A stretch of DNA of 64,000 bases, from NCBI GenBank assembly GCA_022709905.1, contig JAKLHY010000035.1:1-64000 (forward strand). Reading direction: 5' to 3'. Under the pieces are notes generated by a model that worked only from the letters and a program-made list of their open reading frames with translations, was not told where the DNA came from and searched no databases. Source of the stretch: Verrucomicrobiota bacterium (GTDB taxonomy: Bacteria; Verrucomicrobiota; Verrucomicrobiia; Limisphaerales; UBA1319). How positions within the stretch are numbered: the first letter of the stretch is position 1; every line of letters begins with the position of its first letter. The position numbers were made by a program, and so were the translations under genes. This document shows positions 34,397-42,974 of this stretch, piece by piece.

Positions 34397-36070
34397 TTAC
34401 TGGCGGACGCGGTTGCGAATGTCAATGAGTTGCTTCATGACGTCGTGGAGGTTGCCCTGCCATCCTTTGGTGCCAAAGGCGTCGTGGAGTTTGCGGTAGA
34501 TGAGATAGAGTTGTTTGTAGGTGGCGTGAGCCTTGGAGTTGGGGGTGTAGACCTTGGGCTTGAGGCTAGTCATCGCTTTTTGGGCGGCGGCGAAATTCTT
34601 GTGCGCGCCGGCGACCACGGCTCCGGCGATCGCCGCGCCCAGGGCGCAGGTTTGGGCCGACTGGCTGATCTTCATCGGCCGGCCGGTGACGTCGGCGTAA
34701 ATCTGCATCGTGATCGGGCTTTTGTCCGCGATTCCGCCGCAGTTCACGATCTGTTTGACTTTCACCCCATATTCCTCGAACCGATTGATGATGGTGAGGG
34801 CTCCGTAGGCGGTGGCTTCAATCAGGGCGCGATAGATTTCAGAGGGAGTTGTATAAAGGGTCTGGCCGACCAGCATTCCCGTGAGGCGCTGGTCGACGAG
34901 GATGGTGCGATTCCCGTTGTTCCAGTCCAGGGCAACCAATCCGGACTCGCCGGGCTGGAGCTTCCGGGCCGCCTCATCCAGGGTTTGGTAGGACACTTTG
35001 GAACCCATCGGCTGGATGTAATTAACCCACCAGTTGAAGATGTCTCCCACGGCTGATTGACCGGCTTCGAGACCGTAGTAACCCGGAAGAATGCTGCCCT
35101 TGACGATGCCGCACAGGCCGGGGATGTCGGCGAGTCTCTGGCCGACCGGCACGACCATCATATCGCAGGTGCTTGTGCCGATGATTTTCACCAGGGTCCC
35201 GGGGGCGATGCCGGAGCCGACGCCGCCCAGGTGGGCGTCAAACGCCCCGACGGCGACCGGAATGCCAGCAGGCAGACCCGTCCGCCGGGCCCAGGAGTCC
35301 GTCAGTCGCCCGGCCGTTTGATCGACCGCATAGGCCTGAGAACAGAGGCGGGATCGCAACTCGGCCAGCTGTGGATCGAGTTTTCCGAGGAACTGAGCGT
35401 CCGGATACCCCCCCCAATCTTCATTAAACATGGCCTTGTGACCGGCCGCGCAAATTCCGACTTTGATTTGGGCGGGCGCCTCGGTGCCCGTCAGCATGGC
35501 CGGCACCCAGTCGGCCAATTCCACCCATGTATAGGCGGCCTTGAAGACGGCGGGGGATGTCCGGAGGCAGTGCAGGATTTTGCTGAAGAACCATTCGCTG
35601 GAATAGGTGCCGCCGCACTTGGCCAGGTATTGCGGGCGCACCCGTTTGGCCAAGGAAGTGATTTCCGCGGCTTCCTCGACGCCGGTATGATCTTTCCAAA
35701 GCCAAGCCATGGCGGCGGGGTGATTGGCAAATGGCTTCTGGAACGCCAGAGGCCGGCCTTGAGCGTCGACGGGGATGGGGGTGCTTCCCGTTGTATCCAC
35801 CCCAATGCCCACGACTTGATCGGGCCGGAAACTGGGCACCCGATCGTGGGCATGCGACAAGGCGGCGCGAATGGATTCCTCGGCTCCCTTGACGTAGTCC
35901 GCGGGGTGCTGGCGGGCGAGGTGAGGATCGCGTCCGAGGATCACTCCGGAGGTGCCATGTTCGTATTCCCAGACCGCGGTGCCAATTTCACGGCCGTTGG
36001 CCGCGTTGACAATCAGTGTGCGCACCGAATTGGTGCCATAATCGAGACCGATGACATATTTTGCGCTCAT
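34397..36070 (-). CDS. araB: Ribulokinase
   Basis: 557 residues. Phosphorylates L-ribulose to L-ribulose 5-phosphate in arabinose catabolism. FGGY kinase motifs: GLDYGTNSVRTLIVNA at the start, GIGVDTTGSTPIPVD, the AraB-type QYLAKCGGTYSSEWFFSK, VAVGAFDAHLGGVGSG, and the C-terminal IVNCGGIADKSPITMQIYAD. First gene of the minus-strand arabinose unit; the partner enzymes araA and araD are absent from the window. The 215-base gap upstream holds the putative regulatory direct repeats and faces the divergent XylR-type regulator. Confidence 0.95.
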   Translation of the reverse strand: MSAKYVIGLDYGTNSVRTLIVNAANGREIGTAVWEYEHGTSGVILGRDPHLARQHPADYVKGAEESIRAALSHAHDRVPSFRPDQVVGIGVDTTGSTPIPVDAQGRPLAFQKPFANHPAAMAWLWKDHTGVEEAAEITSLAKRVRPQYLAKCGGTYSSEWFFSKILHCLRTSPAVFKAAYTWVELADWVPAMLTGTEAPAQIKVGICAAGHKAMFNEDWGGYPDAQFLGKLDPQLAELRSRLCSQAYAVDQTAGRLTDSWARRTGLPAGIPVAVGAFDAHLGGVGSGIAPGTLVKIIGTSTCDMMVVPVGQRLADIPGLCGIVKGSILPGYYGLEAGQSAVGDIFNWWVNYIQPMGSKVSYQTLDEAARKLQPGESGLVALDWNNGNRTILVDQRLTGMLVGQTLYTTPSEIYRALIEATAYGALTIINRFEEYGVKVKQIVNCGGIADKSPITMQIYADVTGRPMKISQSAQTCALGAAIAGAVVAGAHKNFAAAQKAMTSLKPKVYTPNSKAHATYKQLYLIYRKLHDAFGTKGWQGNLHDVMKQLIDIRNRVRQ

Positions 36071-36184
36071 GGTTGATTCTTAGCTCATTGGATTGGAGAA
36101 CAGGATTTCAAAAAGCCGGGAGGCCGACAAGTTTATTGGCGAATTTCCATAAGATTACCGGATTGAATGACGGCATTGGATTCG

Positions 36185-36190
36185 ATATTA
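36185..36190 (-). promoter_or_regulatory. Candidate -10 box of the araB promoter
   Basis: On the minus strand TAATAT is found here, 20 bases from the proximal edge of the direct-repeat pair. A -35 at normal spacing would fall at 36208-36213 and overlap that edge, with poor consensus, as expected of an activator-dependent promoter of the araBAD type. This is inference from spacing only. Confidence 0.4.
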
Positions 36191-36210
36191 CGCGGCACGG
36201 GAACCAACCC

Positions 36211-36245
36211 AACGCCAATTTGCGCAAATATAACGCCAATTTGCG
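36211..36245. promoter_or_regulatory. Tandem operator-like direct repeats between araB and the XylR-type regulator
   Basis: The 14-mer AACGCCAATTTGCG occurs twice without mismatch, at 36211-36224 and 36232-36245, 21 bases centre to centre, so both copies face the same side of the helix. AraC/XylR-family proteins bind such direct half-sites at this spacing (the E. coli araI sites are 21 bp apart). A related pair lies at 37505-37539 beyond the regulator gene. Likely target of the regulator encoded at 36286. Confidence 0.7.
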
Positions 36246-36285
36246 AATGCTTGTCATTCCGAGAAGGCTTTGGTAGACCGGGGGC

Positions 36286-37482
36286 ATGCGCAGATCAAGC
36301 CGCCGGAATTCGGGGGAGTCTTCGGCTGTTCCCAAAGTCGTGTTGTTGTTGGAATCCTCGAGGGCATCGGGCCGGGCCTTGTTATGCGGCGTGGCCAGCT
36401 ATGCCCATCATCACGGGCCGTGGTCATTTTTCTGGGAGCCGGCCGGTCTTGAGAAGGCCTGGCCGTTGTTGAGGACGCTGGACGCCGACGGGCTGATTCT
36501 GCGCGATGTGGAAAACGTGGACGAGGTGTTGGCCAGCGGGATTCCAGCGGTGGTGGTGGGCCACAGCCGAACGGAGATTCCCGGATTGGTCAACGTGGTG
36601 ACCGATTCCCAGACGATTGGCCGCATGGCCGCCGAACATCTGCTCAATGCGGGCTTTCGGGTGTTTGGCTACTGCGGAATGGCCTACAGCGACACCGAGA
36701 GGACTCCCTGGTCGCAGCAACGGGGGGAGAGCTTCAGCCGCCGGATTGCCGAGGCCGGATTTGAAACTCATTTCTACCGGTTTCCAGCGGCCCGCGAAGA
36801 GCTGTCCGGATCCGCGGATCGCCTGCACATGGCTCGCTGGCTCGAATCCTTGCCCAAGCCGGCTGGGATCATGGCCTGCAACGACGACCGTGGACAACAG
36901 GTGATCGAGGCTTGCCGGTTGGCCCGCCTGAACGTCCCGGATCAGGTGGCGGTCATTGGCGTTGATAACGATGAGTTGATCTGCGGCCTTTCGGATCCCC
37001 CGATGTCGAGTGTCGCGGTCAACTTTGAGCGCGCCGGCTACGAAAGCGCCGAAATTCTGGACCAAATGATGCGAGGCCGCCGGGCGCGCGGAATCAAGAT
37101 CCTCGTGCGTGCGACCCATGTGGTGGCACGCCGATCGACCGATATTGTCGCGGTGGACGATCCCCACCTGGCCAGCGCCCTCCGGTTTATCCGGGATCAT
37201 TCCCGCGGCCTGGTGTCGGTGCCTGATGTCGCGCGAGCCGCCGGCCTGTCCCGCCGGGTCCTGGAAAAGCGGTTCAAACAAGTGCTCAAACGATCCGCGC
37301 TTCAGGAGATCCGACGGGCCCGGGTTGCCACGATCGGGAGCATGTTGGTGGAGACCAATCAGACCATCGCCCAAATTGCCTTGGCGCTGGGATTCACCAG
37401 TGAGGAACATATCGCCCGTTACTTTCGCCGCGAGAAAAACATGACCCCGCTGGCGTATCGGAGGCTCTATGGCCGCAAGTGA
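36286..37482 (+). CDS. XylR-type transcriptional regulator (periplasmic-binding-protein-like sensor plus AraC HTH)
   Basis: 398 residues. Residues ~15-285 resemble a LacI/RbsB-type sugar-binding sensor (DSQTIGRMAAEHLLNAGFRV, VIGVDNDELICGLSDPPMSS), and residues ~290-395 are an AraC-type double helix-turn-helix (VPDVARAAGLSRRVLEKRF, TIAQIALALGFTSEEHIARY). This is the layout of E. coli XylR. The sugar is most likely arabinose given its place beside the arabinofuranoside genes. It is divergent from araB, with the 14-mer direct repeats in between and a second pair just beyond its own stop. Confidence 0.9.
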   Translation: MRRSSRRNSGESSAVPKVVLLLESSRASGRALLCGVASYAHHHGPWSFFWEPAGLEKAWPLLRTLDADGLILRDVENVDEVLASGIPAVVVGHSRTEIPGLVNVVTDSQTIGRMAAEHLLNAGFRVFGYCGMAYSDTERTPWSQQRGESFSRRIAEAGFETHFYRFPAAREELSGSADRLHMARWLESLPKPAGIMACNDDRGQQVIEACRLARLNVPDQVAVIGVDNDELICGLSDPPMSSVAVNFERAGYESAEILDQMMRGRRARGIKILVRATHVVARRSTDIVAVDDPHLASALRFIRDHSRGLVSVPDVARAAGLSRRVLEKRFKQVLKRSALQEIRRARVATIGSMLVETNQTIAQIALALGFTSEEHIARYFRREKNMTPLAYRRLYGRK

Positions 37483-37504
37483 TCGAAGTCGTGCAAAGCC
37501 GATT

Positions 37505-37539
37505 CGCAAAATGGCGATTTATAAGCGCAATCTGGCGTT
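37505..37539. promoter_or_regulatory. Second pair of operator-like repeats, upstream of the prepilin-like gene
   Basis: CGCAAAATGGCGAT (37505-37518) and CGCAATCTGGCGTT (37526-37539) each match the reverse complement of the 36211 repeat (CGCAAATTGGCGTT) at 12 of 14 positions and are again exactly 21 bases apart. Relative to the downstream plus-strand gene at 37782 they have the same orientation as the first pair has toward araB. A TAAGGT at 37562 is a weak -10 candidate. Confidence 0.6.
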
Positions 37540-37781
37540 CCCAGCCTTGTGGAATCGCGAGTAAGGTGTTGCCAAAACCAGCTTCGGGATGTCAGAGGTT
37601 CCTTGTTTTGCTGAGGGTGGACGGACGAGGGGCTGCTTCGATGCCGCAGCCCGCATCGACCTGCCGGCCACGGGGCAAGACTGGCGCACGGGGCCATCCC
37701 GGAATAAATTAATACGACAAAAGGACGAGGATCGATCATCGAGGACGGATCGTCGCCTCGGCCGAGAAAGACGCGAGCAAC

Positions 37782-38573
37782 ATGAAGAATCACGAGGGGA
37801 GCAGGGCGGAAACACGCGACTGCCGGCGTTGGGCCAGCCGGCTGCCATCCAGGGCGTTCACTCTCATTGAACTGCTGGTCGTCATCGCCATCATCGCGAT
37901 CCTGGCCGGCATGCTTCTGCCGGCGTTGGCCAAGGCCAAAAGCAAGGCGGTGCGCATCAAGTGCAACAGCAACATGCGGCAGTTGGGCCTGGCGATCCGC
38001 ATGTATGCGGAGGAGAGCAATGATCAGTTTCCGGACTGCACCGGGGCCGTTTGGCCCTGGGACCTGCCCGCCAGGGCCGCCAATGCGTTCGTCAAGAACG
38101 GCGGCACCCGCTCCATCCTTTATTGTCCCGCGTTTTCCAAGCAGAATAACGACGAGCTTTGGAGTTTCACGACTGGGGTGAGCAATGAGATCGCGGGAGA
38201 TAACGTTTCGGGATACCGGGTGATCGGGTACGCCGTTGCCTTTAAGGGATCCGGCCGAATCACGGCCACCAATATCACCGAGTCGCTGAATCCCAAGCCC
38301 TGGAGACTCCAGGACGGCACCCTGGTCAATCCTTCGCCGACGGACCGGGTGATTGCCGCCGACGGCACGTTGTCCATGGGGCAAAACGAAAAGGATCGAT
38401 CCAAGAACCGCTACACGAAAATCGACGGCGGATGGAGGGGACACCAGGCGCCCCACCTGAACGGGGCCATCCCCGCCGGAGGCAACTTACTCATGCTCGA
38501 CGGGCATTCCGAGTGGCGGAATTTCGATCGCATGCGGGTTCGGACGACGGGTGACCCAACCTTCTGGTGGTAG
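37782..38573 (+). CDS. Prepilin-like secreted protein with N-terminal methylation motif (DUF1559/type II pseudopilin-like)
   Basis: 263 residues. Following a basic leader (WASRLPSR) comes the prepilin signature RAFTLIELLVVIAIIAILAG, cleaved before the Phe by prepilin peptidase, then PALAKAKSKAVRIKCNSNMRQLG, the helical spine with conserved Asn-Met-Arg-Gln. The rest is a globular part of H/X-rich type ending GGNLLMLDGHSEWRNF. Verrucomicrobiota, Lentisphaerota and Planctomycetota carry many such proteins, often beside polysaccharide-degrading loci, with unknown function. Lies 299 bases after the regulator, with an operator-like pair in between. Confidence 0.88.
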   Translation: MKNHEGSRAETRDCRRWASRLPSRAFTLIELLVVIAIIAILAGMLLPALAKAKSKAVRIKCNSNMRQLGLAIRMYAEESNDQFPDCTGAVWPWDLPARAANAFVKNGGTRSILYCPAFSKQNNDELWSFTTGVSNEIAGDNVSGYRVIGYAVAFKGSGRITATNITESLNPKPWRLQDGTLVNPSPTDRVIAADGTLSMGQNEKDRSKNRYTKIDGGWRGHQAPHLNGAIPAGGNLLMLDGHSEWRNFDRMRVRTTGDPTFWW

Positions 38574-38678
38574 AAGGCGCCGCAGTCATTCTATCCGCAA
38601 TCGAATCCACTGTTCGAGGCCTCGGGCCTTCGTATGGAGATCCATCGAAAAAAAAGCGTGTTCATTGGGATCCTATAG

Positions 38679-38707
38679 TTGACATATAAACAAACGATAT
38701 ATAGATT
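38679..38707 (+). promoter_or_regulatory. Promoter of the MarR-type gene
   Basis: A perfect -35 (TTGACA, 38679-38684) is followed after 17 bases by TAGATT (38702-38707). Transcription would start within a few bases of the ATG at 38715, so the message may be nearly leaderless. The AT-rich TATA-containing spacer could be an operator for the MarR protein itself. Confidence 0.5.
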
Positions 38708-38714
38708 GTATCCC

Positions 38715-39188
38715 ATGAAACAAATGATTCAGCCTGGGCCGAGGTATGAGGCGACCTTGCAGTTGTTGCGAACGGCCGAGATGTTGTGGAACGGCAGCCG
38801 GTTATTTTTTGCGCGTTGGGATTTGAGTCCCAGCCAGTTCAATATCTTGAACTTGCTTCGGGATGCCTCGCAGGGGATGTCCCAGATTGAGTTGAGCCGA
38901 TATTTGATCATGCATCGTTCGAACGTGACGGGATTGGTGGATCGTTTGGAGGCGAGGGGGTTGGTTTTGCGGGCGGAGACGCCGGGAGATCGCCGGGCGT
39001 ATCGGGTGGGATTGACGCAGGCGGGGACGGAGTTAATGGATGAAGTATTGCCGCATTATTATCGGGCGGCGGAGGAAATCTGGGGGGGGGCTCCGGTTGG
39101 GCGGACGCAGGAACTATTGAAGCAGTTGACGGAGGTATGCGCCAACATTGAGCGACAGGCCAGGGAACTGCGGGAGGGTCAGTTATGA
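38715..39188 (+). CDS. MarR-family transcriptional regulator
   Basis: 157 residues from ATG 38715; upstream starts in the frame would precede the promoter. The winged helix is clear: LSPSQFNILNLLRDASQGMS, then SRYLIMHRSNVTGLVDRLEA (recognition helix) and the wing LVLRAETPGDRRAYRVGLT. The stop overlaps the ATG of the radical SAM gene (39185-39188), so it is translated together with it. MarR proteins typically repress their own operon and respond to small aromatic or lipid-like ligands; the ligand here is unknown. Confidence 0.9.
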   Translation: MKQMIQPGPRYEATLQLLRTAEMLWNGSRLFFARWDLSPSQFNILNLLRDASQGMSQIELSRYLIMHRSNVTGLVDRLEARGLVLRAETPGDRRAYRVGLTQAGTELMDEVLPHYYRAAEEIWGGAPVGRTQELLKQLTEVCANIERQARELREGQL

Positions 39189-40603
39189 AGATTCTGCTTA
39201 TTGCGCCCGCGAGCGGGCAATGGCGTCATTTGGGGCGGCATTGGTGGTTCAACGGCAAGACGTTTCGATTTTCGATGTTGAGTTTACTGAGTGTGGCGGC
39301 GGCGAGTCCGGCGGAGGCGGAGGTGCGGATTTTGGACGAGCAAATTGAGGAAGTGCCTTGGGGAGAGAGATTTGACTTGGTCGGCATCACCTGCATGACG
39401 GCATTGGCGCCGCGGGCTTATGAATTGGCGGAGCTGTTTCGCCAGGGGGGAACGCCGGTCGTATTGGGAGGGATGCATCCCACGTTATGTCCCGAGGAAG
39501 CGGCGGGGCATGCGGATGCGGTGGTTGTGGGGGATGCGGAAGGATTATGGCCCGAGGTGATAGCGGATGTAGCAGCGGGCAAATCGCGCGGCATATACCG
39601 GCATGGGAGCAGTCCTGAACTGGCGGGACTGGCAAGGTTGCCTCGGCATTTGTTATCGGGGCGAAGCTACGCGACGTTGCACGCGGTGCAAGCAACGCGG
39701 GGATGCGACCAGGGTTGCGCCTTCTGTTCGGTGGCGGCGGCGCACCAGTGTCGTCAGAGACGTCGGCCGGTCGGGGAGGTGCTGGAGGAAGTTGGTGGTT
39801 TGGCGGGGCGTTTTTTTATCTTTGTGGACGATCACTTATTGGCGGACCGGGAGTATGCGCGTGAGTTGCTGAAGGGGTTGCGTCCGTTGGGAAAGAGGTG
39901 GGTGACCCAGACCACGTTGGCGATTACGCAGGAGCGGGAGTTGCTGAATTTGGCAGCGGAAGCGGGTTGTGTTGGGGTATTTGTGGGATTGGAGACCTTT
40001 TCGCCGGCGAACCTGGCCGAGGTCAACAAGGGGTGTCACCGGGTGGAGGAGTATCGGCAGGCGGTTCGGGCCTTGCACGATCATGGGATTGGGGTGGAGG
40101 CGGGGGTGGTTTTTGGCTTCGACGGGGATCGTCCATCGGTATTTCGGCAGACGCTGGATCTGCTCGAATCCTTGGAGATCGACGCCGTTCAAGTCTCGGT
40201 GTTCACGCCATTGCCAGGGACGAAGTTATTTTCAAGGGAGCAAGGTCGGTTGCTTGATTGGAACTGGGCGCATTACGATTTTCATCATGTTGTGCATCAG
40301 CCGGCAGGGCTGTCGGTTGAGGCCTTGCAGGCGGGTCATGATTGGGTCACGCGAGCTTTTTACAGTCCCCTGAGGATGGTGAGGCGGGTGGTTCGATGTG
40401 TGTTGGATCGTCGGCGCTGGCGCAGTTTGCCTTTCCTGGTGTTGATCAATTTGGCCTATTGGGGGAGGGTGATGCGCTGGCATATTCGGGGGTGGGATCC
40501 GGCTGAAGACCGGGTGAGATCTTCATGTTGGCCGCGGGCGATTTGGCAGGAACTGCGGCGCTGGAGAGGGCGGCGAGGCATGGGCGGGGTGTTATCGAGT
40601 TGA
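39185..40603 (+). CDS. Cobalamin-binding radical SAM protein
   Basis: 472 residues. The first ~140 residues resemble a B12-binding Rossmann domain (MKILLIAPASGQWRHLGRHW, LVGITCMTALAPRAYELAEL, VVLGGMHPTLCPEEA). The radical SAM cluster cysteines are 174, 178 and 181 in CDQGCAFC, followed by barrel elements (FIFVDDHLLADREY, GVFVGLETFSPANLAEVNKG, GVVFGFDGD). The C-terminal ~150 residues include TPLPGTKLFSREQGRLLDW, typical of the B12 radical SAM group with a trailing helical domain. Some members methylate unactivated carbons, including in lipids; others build rings. The overlap with the MarR gene and the next gene's lipid role suggest a lipid substrate, which is inference. Confidence 0.88.
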   Translation: MKILLIAPASGQWRHLGRHWWFNGKTFRFSMLSLLSVAAASPAEAEVRILDEQIEEVPWGERFDLVGITCMTALAPRAYELAELFRQGGTPVVLGGMHPTLCPEEAAGHADAVVVGDAEGLWPEVIADVAAGKSRGIYRHGSSPELAGLARLPRHLLSGRSYATLHAVQATRGCDQGCAFCSVAAAHQCRQRRRPVGEVLEEVGGLAGRFFIFVDDHLLADREYARELLKGLRPLGKRWVTQTTLAITQERELLNLAAEAGCVGVFVGLETFSPANLAEVNKGCHRVEEYRQAVRALHDHGIGVEAGVVFGFDGDRPSVFRQTLDLLESLEIDAVQVSVFTPLPGTKLFSREQGRLLDWNWAHYDFHHVVHQPAGLSVEALQAGHDWVTRAFYSPLRMVRRVVRCVLDRRRWRSLPFLVLINLAYWGRVMRWHIRGWDPAEDRVRSSCWPRAIWQELRRWRGRRGMGGVLSS

Positions 40604-40651
40604 GGGGGGTGAGTCGATGAAAGGGACGATGAGGAACGCATTGAGAGGTCT

Positions 40652-42817
40652 ATGAAATACGCGCGAAAGCTGCTATGGATCGTGGCCAAGATTTGGTGTC
40701 GTTTTCGAGCCTACAACACCGAGGTGCTCCGGACGCCCGGTCCGGTGCTGTTGATTCCGAACCACGTCTCCTGGTTTGACTGGTTGTTCATTGGACTTTG
40801 TCTTGAGGAAGACTGGCGATTTGTCACGTCGAGTGTGACTGCGGCGGGCAGTGGGTTGCATCGACGAATCATGGTGAACCGGAGGACGTTTCCGATTGAT
40901 CCCGCCTCGCCTTATGCCGTGAAACGGATGGCGGAGTATCTGCAAGGCGGGGGGCGTTTGGTCTTGTTCGCGGAGGGGAGGATTTCGCTGACCGGTTCGC
41001 TGATGAAGTTGTTCGAAGGCACCGGTTTCCTGCTGCACAAGACCCGGTCGCGGGTCATCCTGGCATACATACGGGGAGCCAATCGTCTGCCCTGGGTGCG
41101 GCACACGGGGTGGACGCGCTGGTTTCCGGAGGTGACGGTGCATTTCAGCGAGGTTTTTAGTCCTCCGGCGATGGCCAATACGAGCACGAGTGTGGCGCGC
41201 CAGGCATTGACGCGATGGCTTCGGGACGGAATGGAGCGTCAACAGTTGCAGGTGGAGACCGATTTCGGGGCGTCTCACGTTCTGGGATGGGTGGCAGAGA
41301 ACGCGAGGCGGAACCCCAGGCAAATTGTGCTGGAAGATGCCAGCCACGCCTGTTTGAGCTACGATCGTCTGATGACAGGGGTGCGGATTCTGGCTCGAGT
41401 CTGGCAACGGCGCTGGGGAGAGGAACCGGAGCGCATCGGTGTTTTGTTGCCCAACGTCAATGGACTGCCTTTGGTCTTGCTGAGTTTATGGTGGCTGGGA
41501 AAGGTGCCGGCGGTGGTGAACTTCTCGACCGGTGTATCCACGATGCTGACTTGTATTCAGTTGGCTCGCATCCGAAAGATCATCACCTCCCGCCGGTTTC
41601 TCGAACGCGCAAAGTTGAATCTGGATTCCATGGTCCAGGCCGGTGTCGAGCTGGTTTATCTGGAGGAGGTGAAAAGCTCGGTTGGATTCGTGGAGAAAGG
41701 ATTGGCGTGGTGGGGGCAAAGACTGGGAAGGGCCTCCTGGATGAAACCGGGGCGGGAGGAGACTGCGGTGATTCTCTTTACTAGCGGTTCGGAAGGCATG
41801 CCCAAGGGGGTAGAGCTCACCCATGGTAATGTGATGGCCAATATTCGCCAGATGTTGGCGGTGACCGATATTCATGATCACGACCGGATCTTCAATGCGT
41901 TGCCTTTGTTTCACAGTTTTGGTTTGACGGTTGGGATGCTGCTTCCGCTTGCGCGCGGGATCTATACGTTCCTTTATCCTTCGCCGTTGCATTACCGGAT
42001 GATACCCTCGGCGGTCTACGATCGGAACTGCACGATTCTGCTGGCCACGAACACTTTTTTGAACGGCTATGGCCGGAAGGCGCATCCGTATGATTTTCGG
42101 AACCTTCGATATTTATTTGCGGGGGCGGAAAAGCTGCAGGAGGCGACAGCGAATTACTGGGCCCGGCAGTTTGGGGTGCGGGTGTTGGAGGGTTACGGGG
42201 CGACGGAATGCAGTCCGGTGATTTGTGTGAACACTCCGCAGGCGCCGCGGTTTGGTTCGGTGGGTCGTTTTCTGCCTGGGATCGAGCACCGGCTGGAACC
42301 GGTGGAGGGGGTGGATCGGGGGGGACGGCTCCAGGTTCGCGGTCCGAACATCATGAAAGGCTACCTGAATTCCGAAGCCCAGGCGAAGTTTCAGGCGATG
42401 CAAGGGTGGTATGATACGGGAGACATCGCCTGGGTGGATGAGGAAGGTTTTGTCTTTCTACTTGGGCGGCTGAAGCGTTTTGCCAAGGTGAGCGGGGAGA
42501 TGGTGAGTCTGACGGCGGTGGAGGAGACACTTGCGGGGGCGTTTCCCGAATACGGCTTGCGTTGTCAGGTGGCTGTCTTAAGCCGGCCGGATGAAGAGAA
42601 GGGTGAAGCATTGATCGCGGTCACCAACGAACCGCGGCTCAGTGTGGATCAGGTGCGTAAGGTGATCAAGGCGCGCGGTTTCACGAACCTCTGCGTGCCG
42701 CGCGAGGTTCGATACATTCGGGAGATCCCGAAACTCGGGACGGGAAAAGTGAACCATCGGGAGCTGGGGCTGATGGTGTTTGGGACCGAAGGCGGTGGAA
42801 AACCTGCGTCCTCCTGA
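40652..42817 (+). CDS. aas: Bifunctional acyltransferase / acyl-ACP synthetase (Aas-like)
   Basis: 721 residues. The N-terminal ~200 residues are a PlsC-type acyltransferase: NHVSWFD (HX4D block) near residue 37 and LFAEGRISLTGSLMKL as the EGR block. From ~230 on it is an adenylate-forming synthetase: phosphate loop LFTSGSEGMPKGVELTHGN (~373), VLEGYGATECSPVI, YDTGDIAWVDEEG, and the C-terminal lysine near TGKVNHREL. In E. coli Aas activates free fatty acids on ACP and re-acylates lysophospholipid. lplT, its usual neighbour, is absent. Third gene of the MarR/radical SAM unit, 48 bases after the previous stop. Confidence 0.9.
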   Translation: MKYARKLLWIVAKIWCRFRAYNTEVLRTPGPVLLIPNHVSWFDWLFIGLCLEEDWRFVTSSVTAAGSGLHRRIMVNRRTFPIDPASPYAVKRMAEYLQGGGRLVLFAEGRISLTGSLMKLFEGTGFLLHKTRSRVILAYIRGANRLPWVRHTGWTRWFPEVTVHFSEVFSPPAMANTSTSVARQALTRWLRDGMERQQLQVETDFGASHVLGWVAENARRNPRQIVLEDASHACLSYDRLMTGVRILARVWQRRWGEEPERIGVLLPNVNGLPLVLLSLWWLGKVPAVVNFSTGVSTMLTCIQLARIRKIITSRRFLERAKLNLDSMVQAGVELVYLEEVKSSVGFVEKGLAWWGQRLGRASWMKPGREETAVILFTSGSEGMPKGVELTHGNVMANIRQMLAVTDIHDHDRIFNALPLFHSFGLTVGMLLPLARGIYTFLYPSPLHYRMIPSAVYDRNCTILLATNTFLNGYGRKAHPYDFRNLRYLFAGAEKLQEATANYWARQFGVRVLEGYGATECSPVICVNTPQAPRFGSVGRFLPGIEHRLEPVEGVDRGGRLQVRGPNIMKGYLNSEAQAKFQAMQGWYDTGDIAWVDEEGFVFLLGRLKRFAKVSGEMVSLTAVEETLAGAFPEYGLRCQVAVLSRPDEEKGEALIAVTNEPRLSVDQVRKVIKARGFTNLCVPREVRYIREIPKLGTGKVNHRELGLMVFGTEGGGKPASS

Positions 42818-42974
42818 ATGCCAGGAGCATCTCGAGGCCACGATCCCGCTGAGTTTGCGAAAAGGACCCGTTTGCCGGTGGATTTCGCTCGCCTGGAGGG
42901 AGAGGGTTCGATAATTTGCGGGGGTGTTTGGCATGACCTACAAGCAAGTTCAATCGTCCTAACCGGAGTGGATT

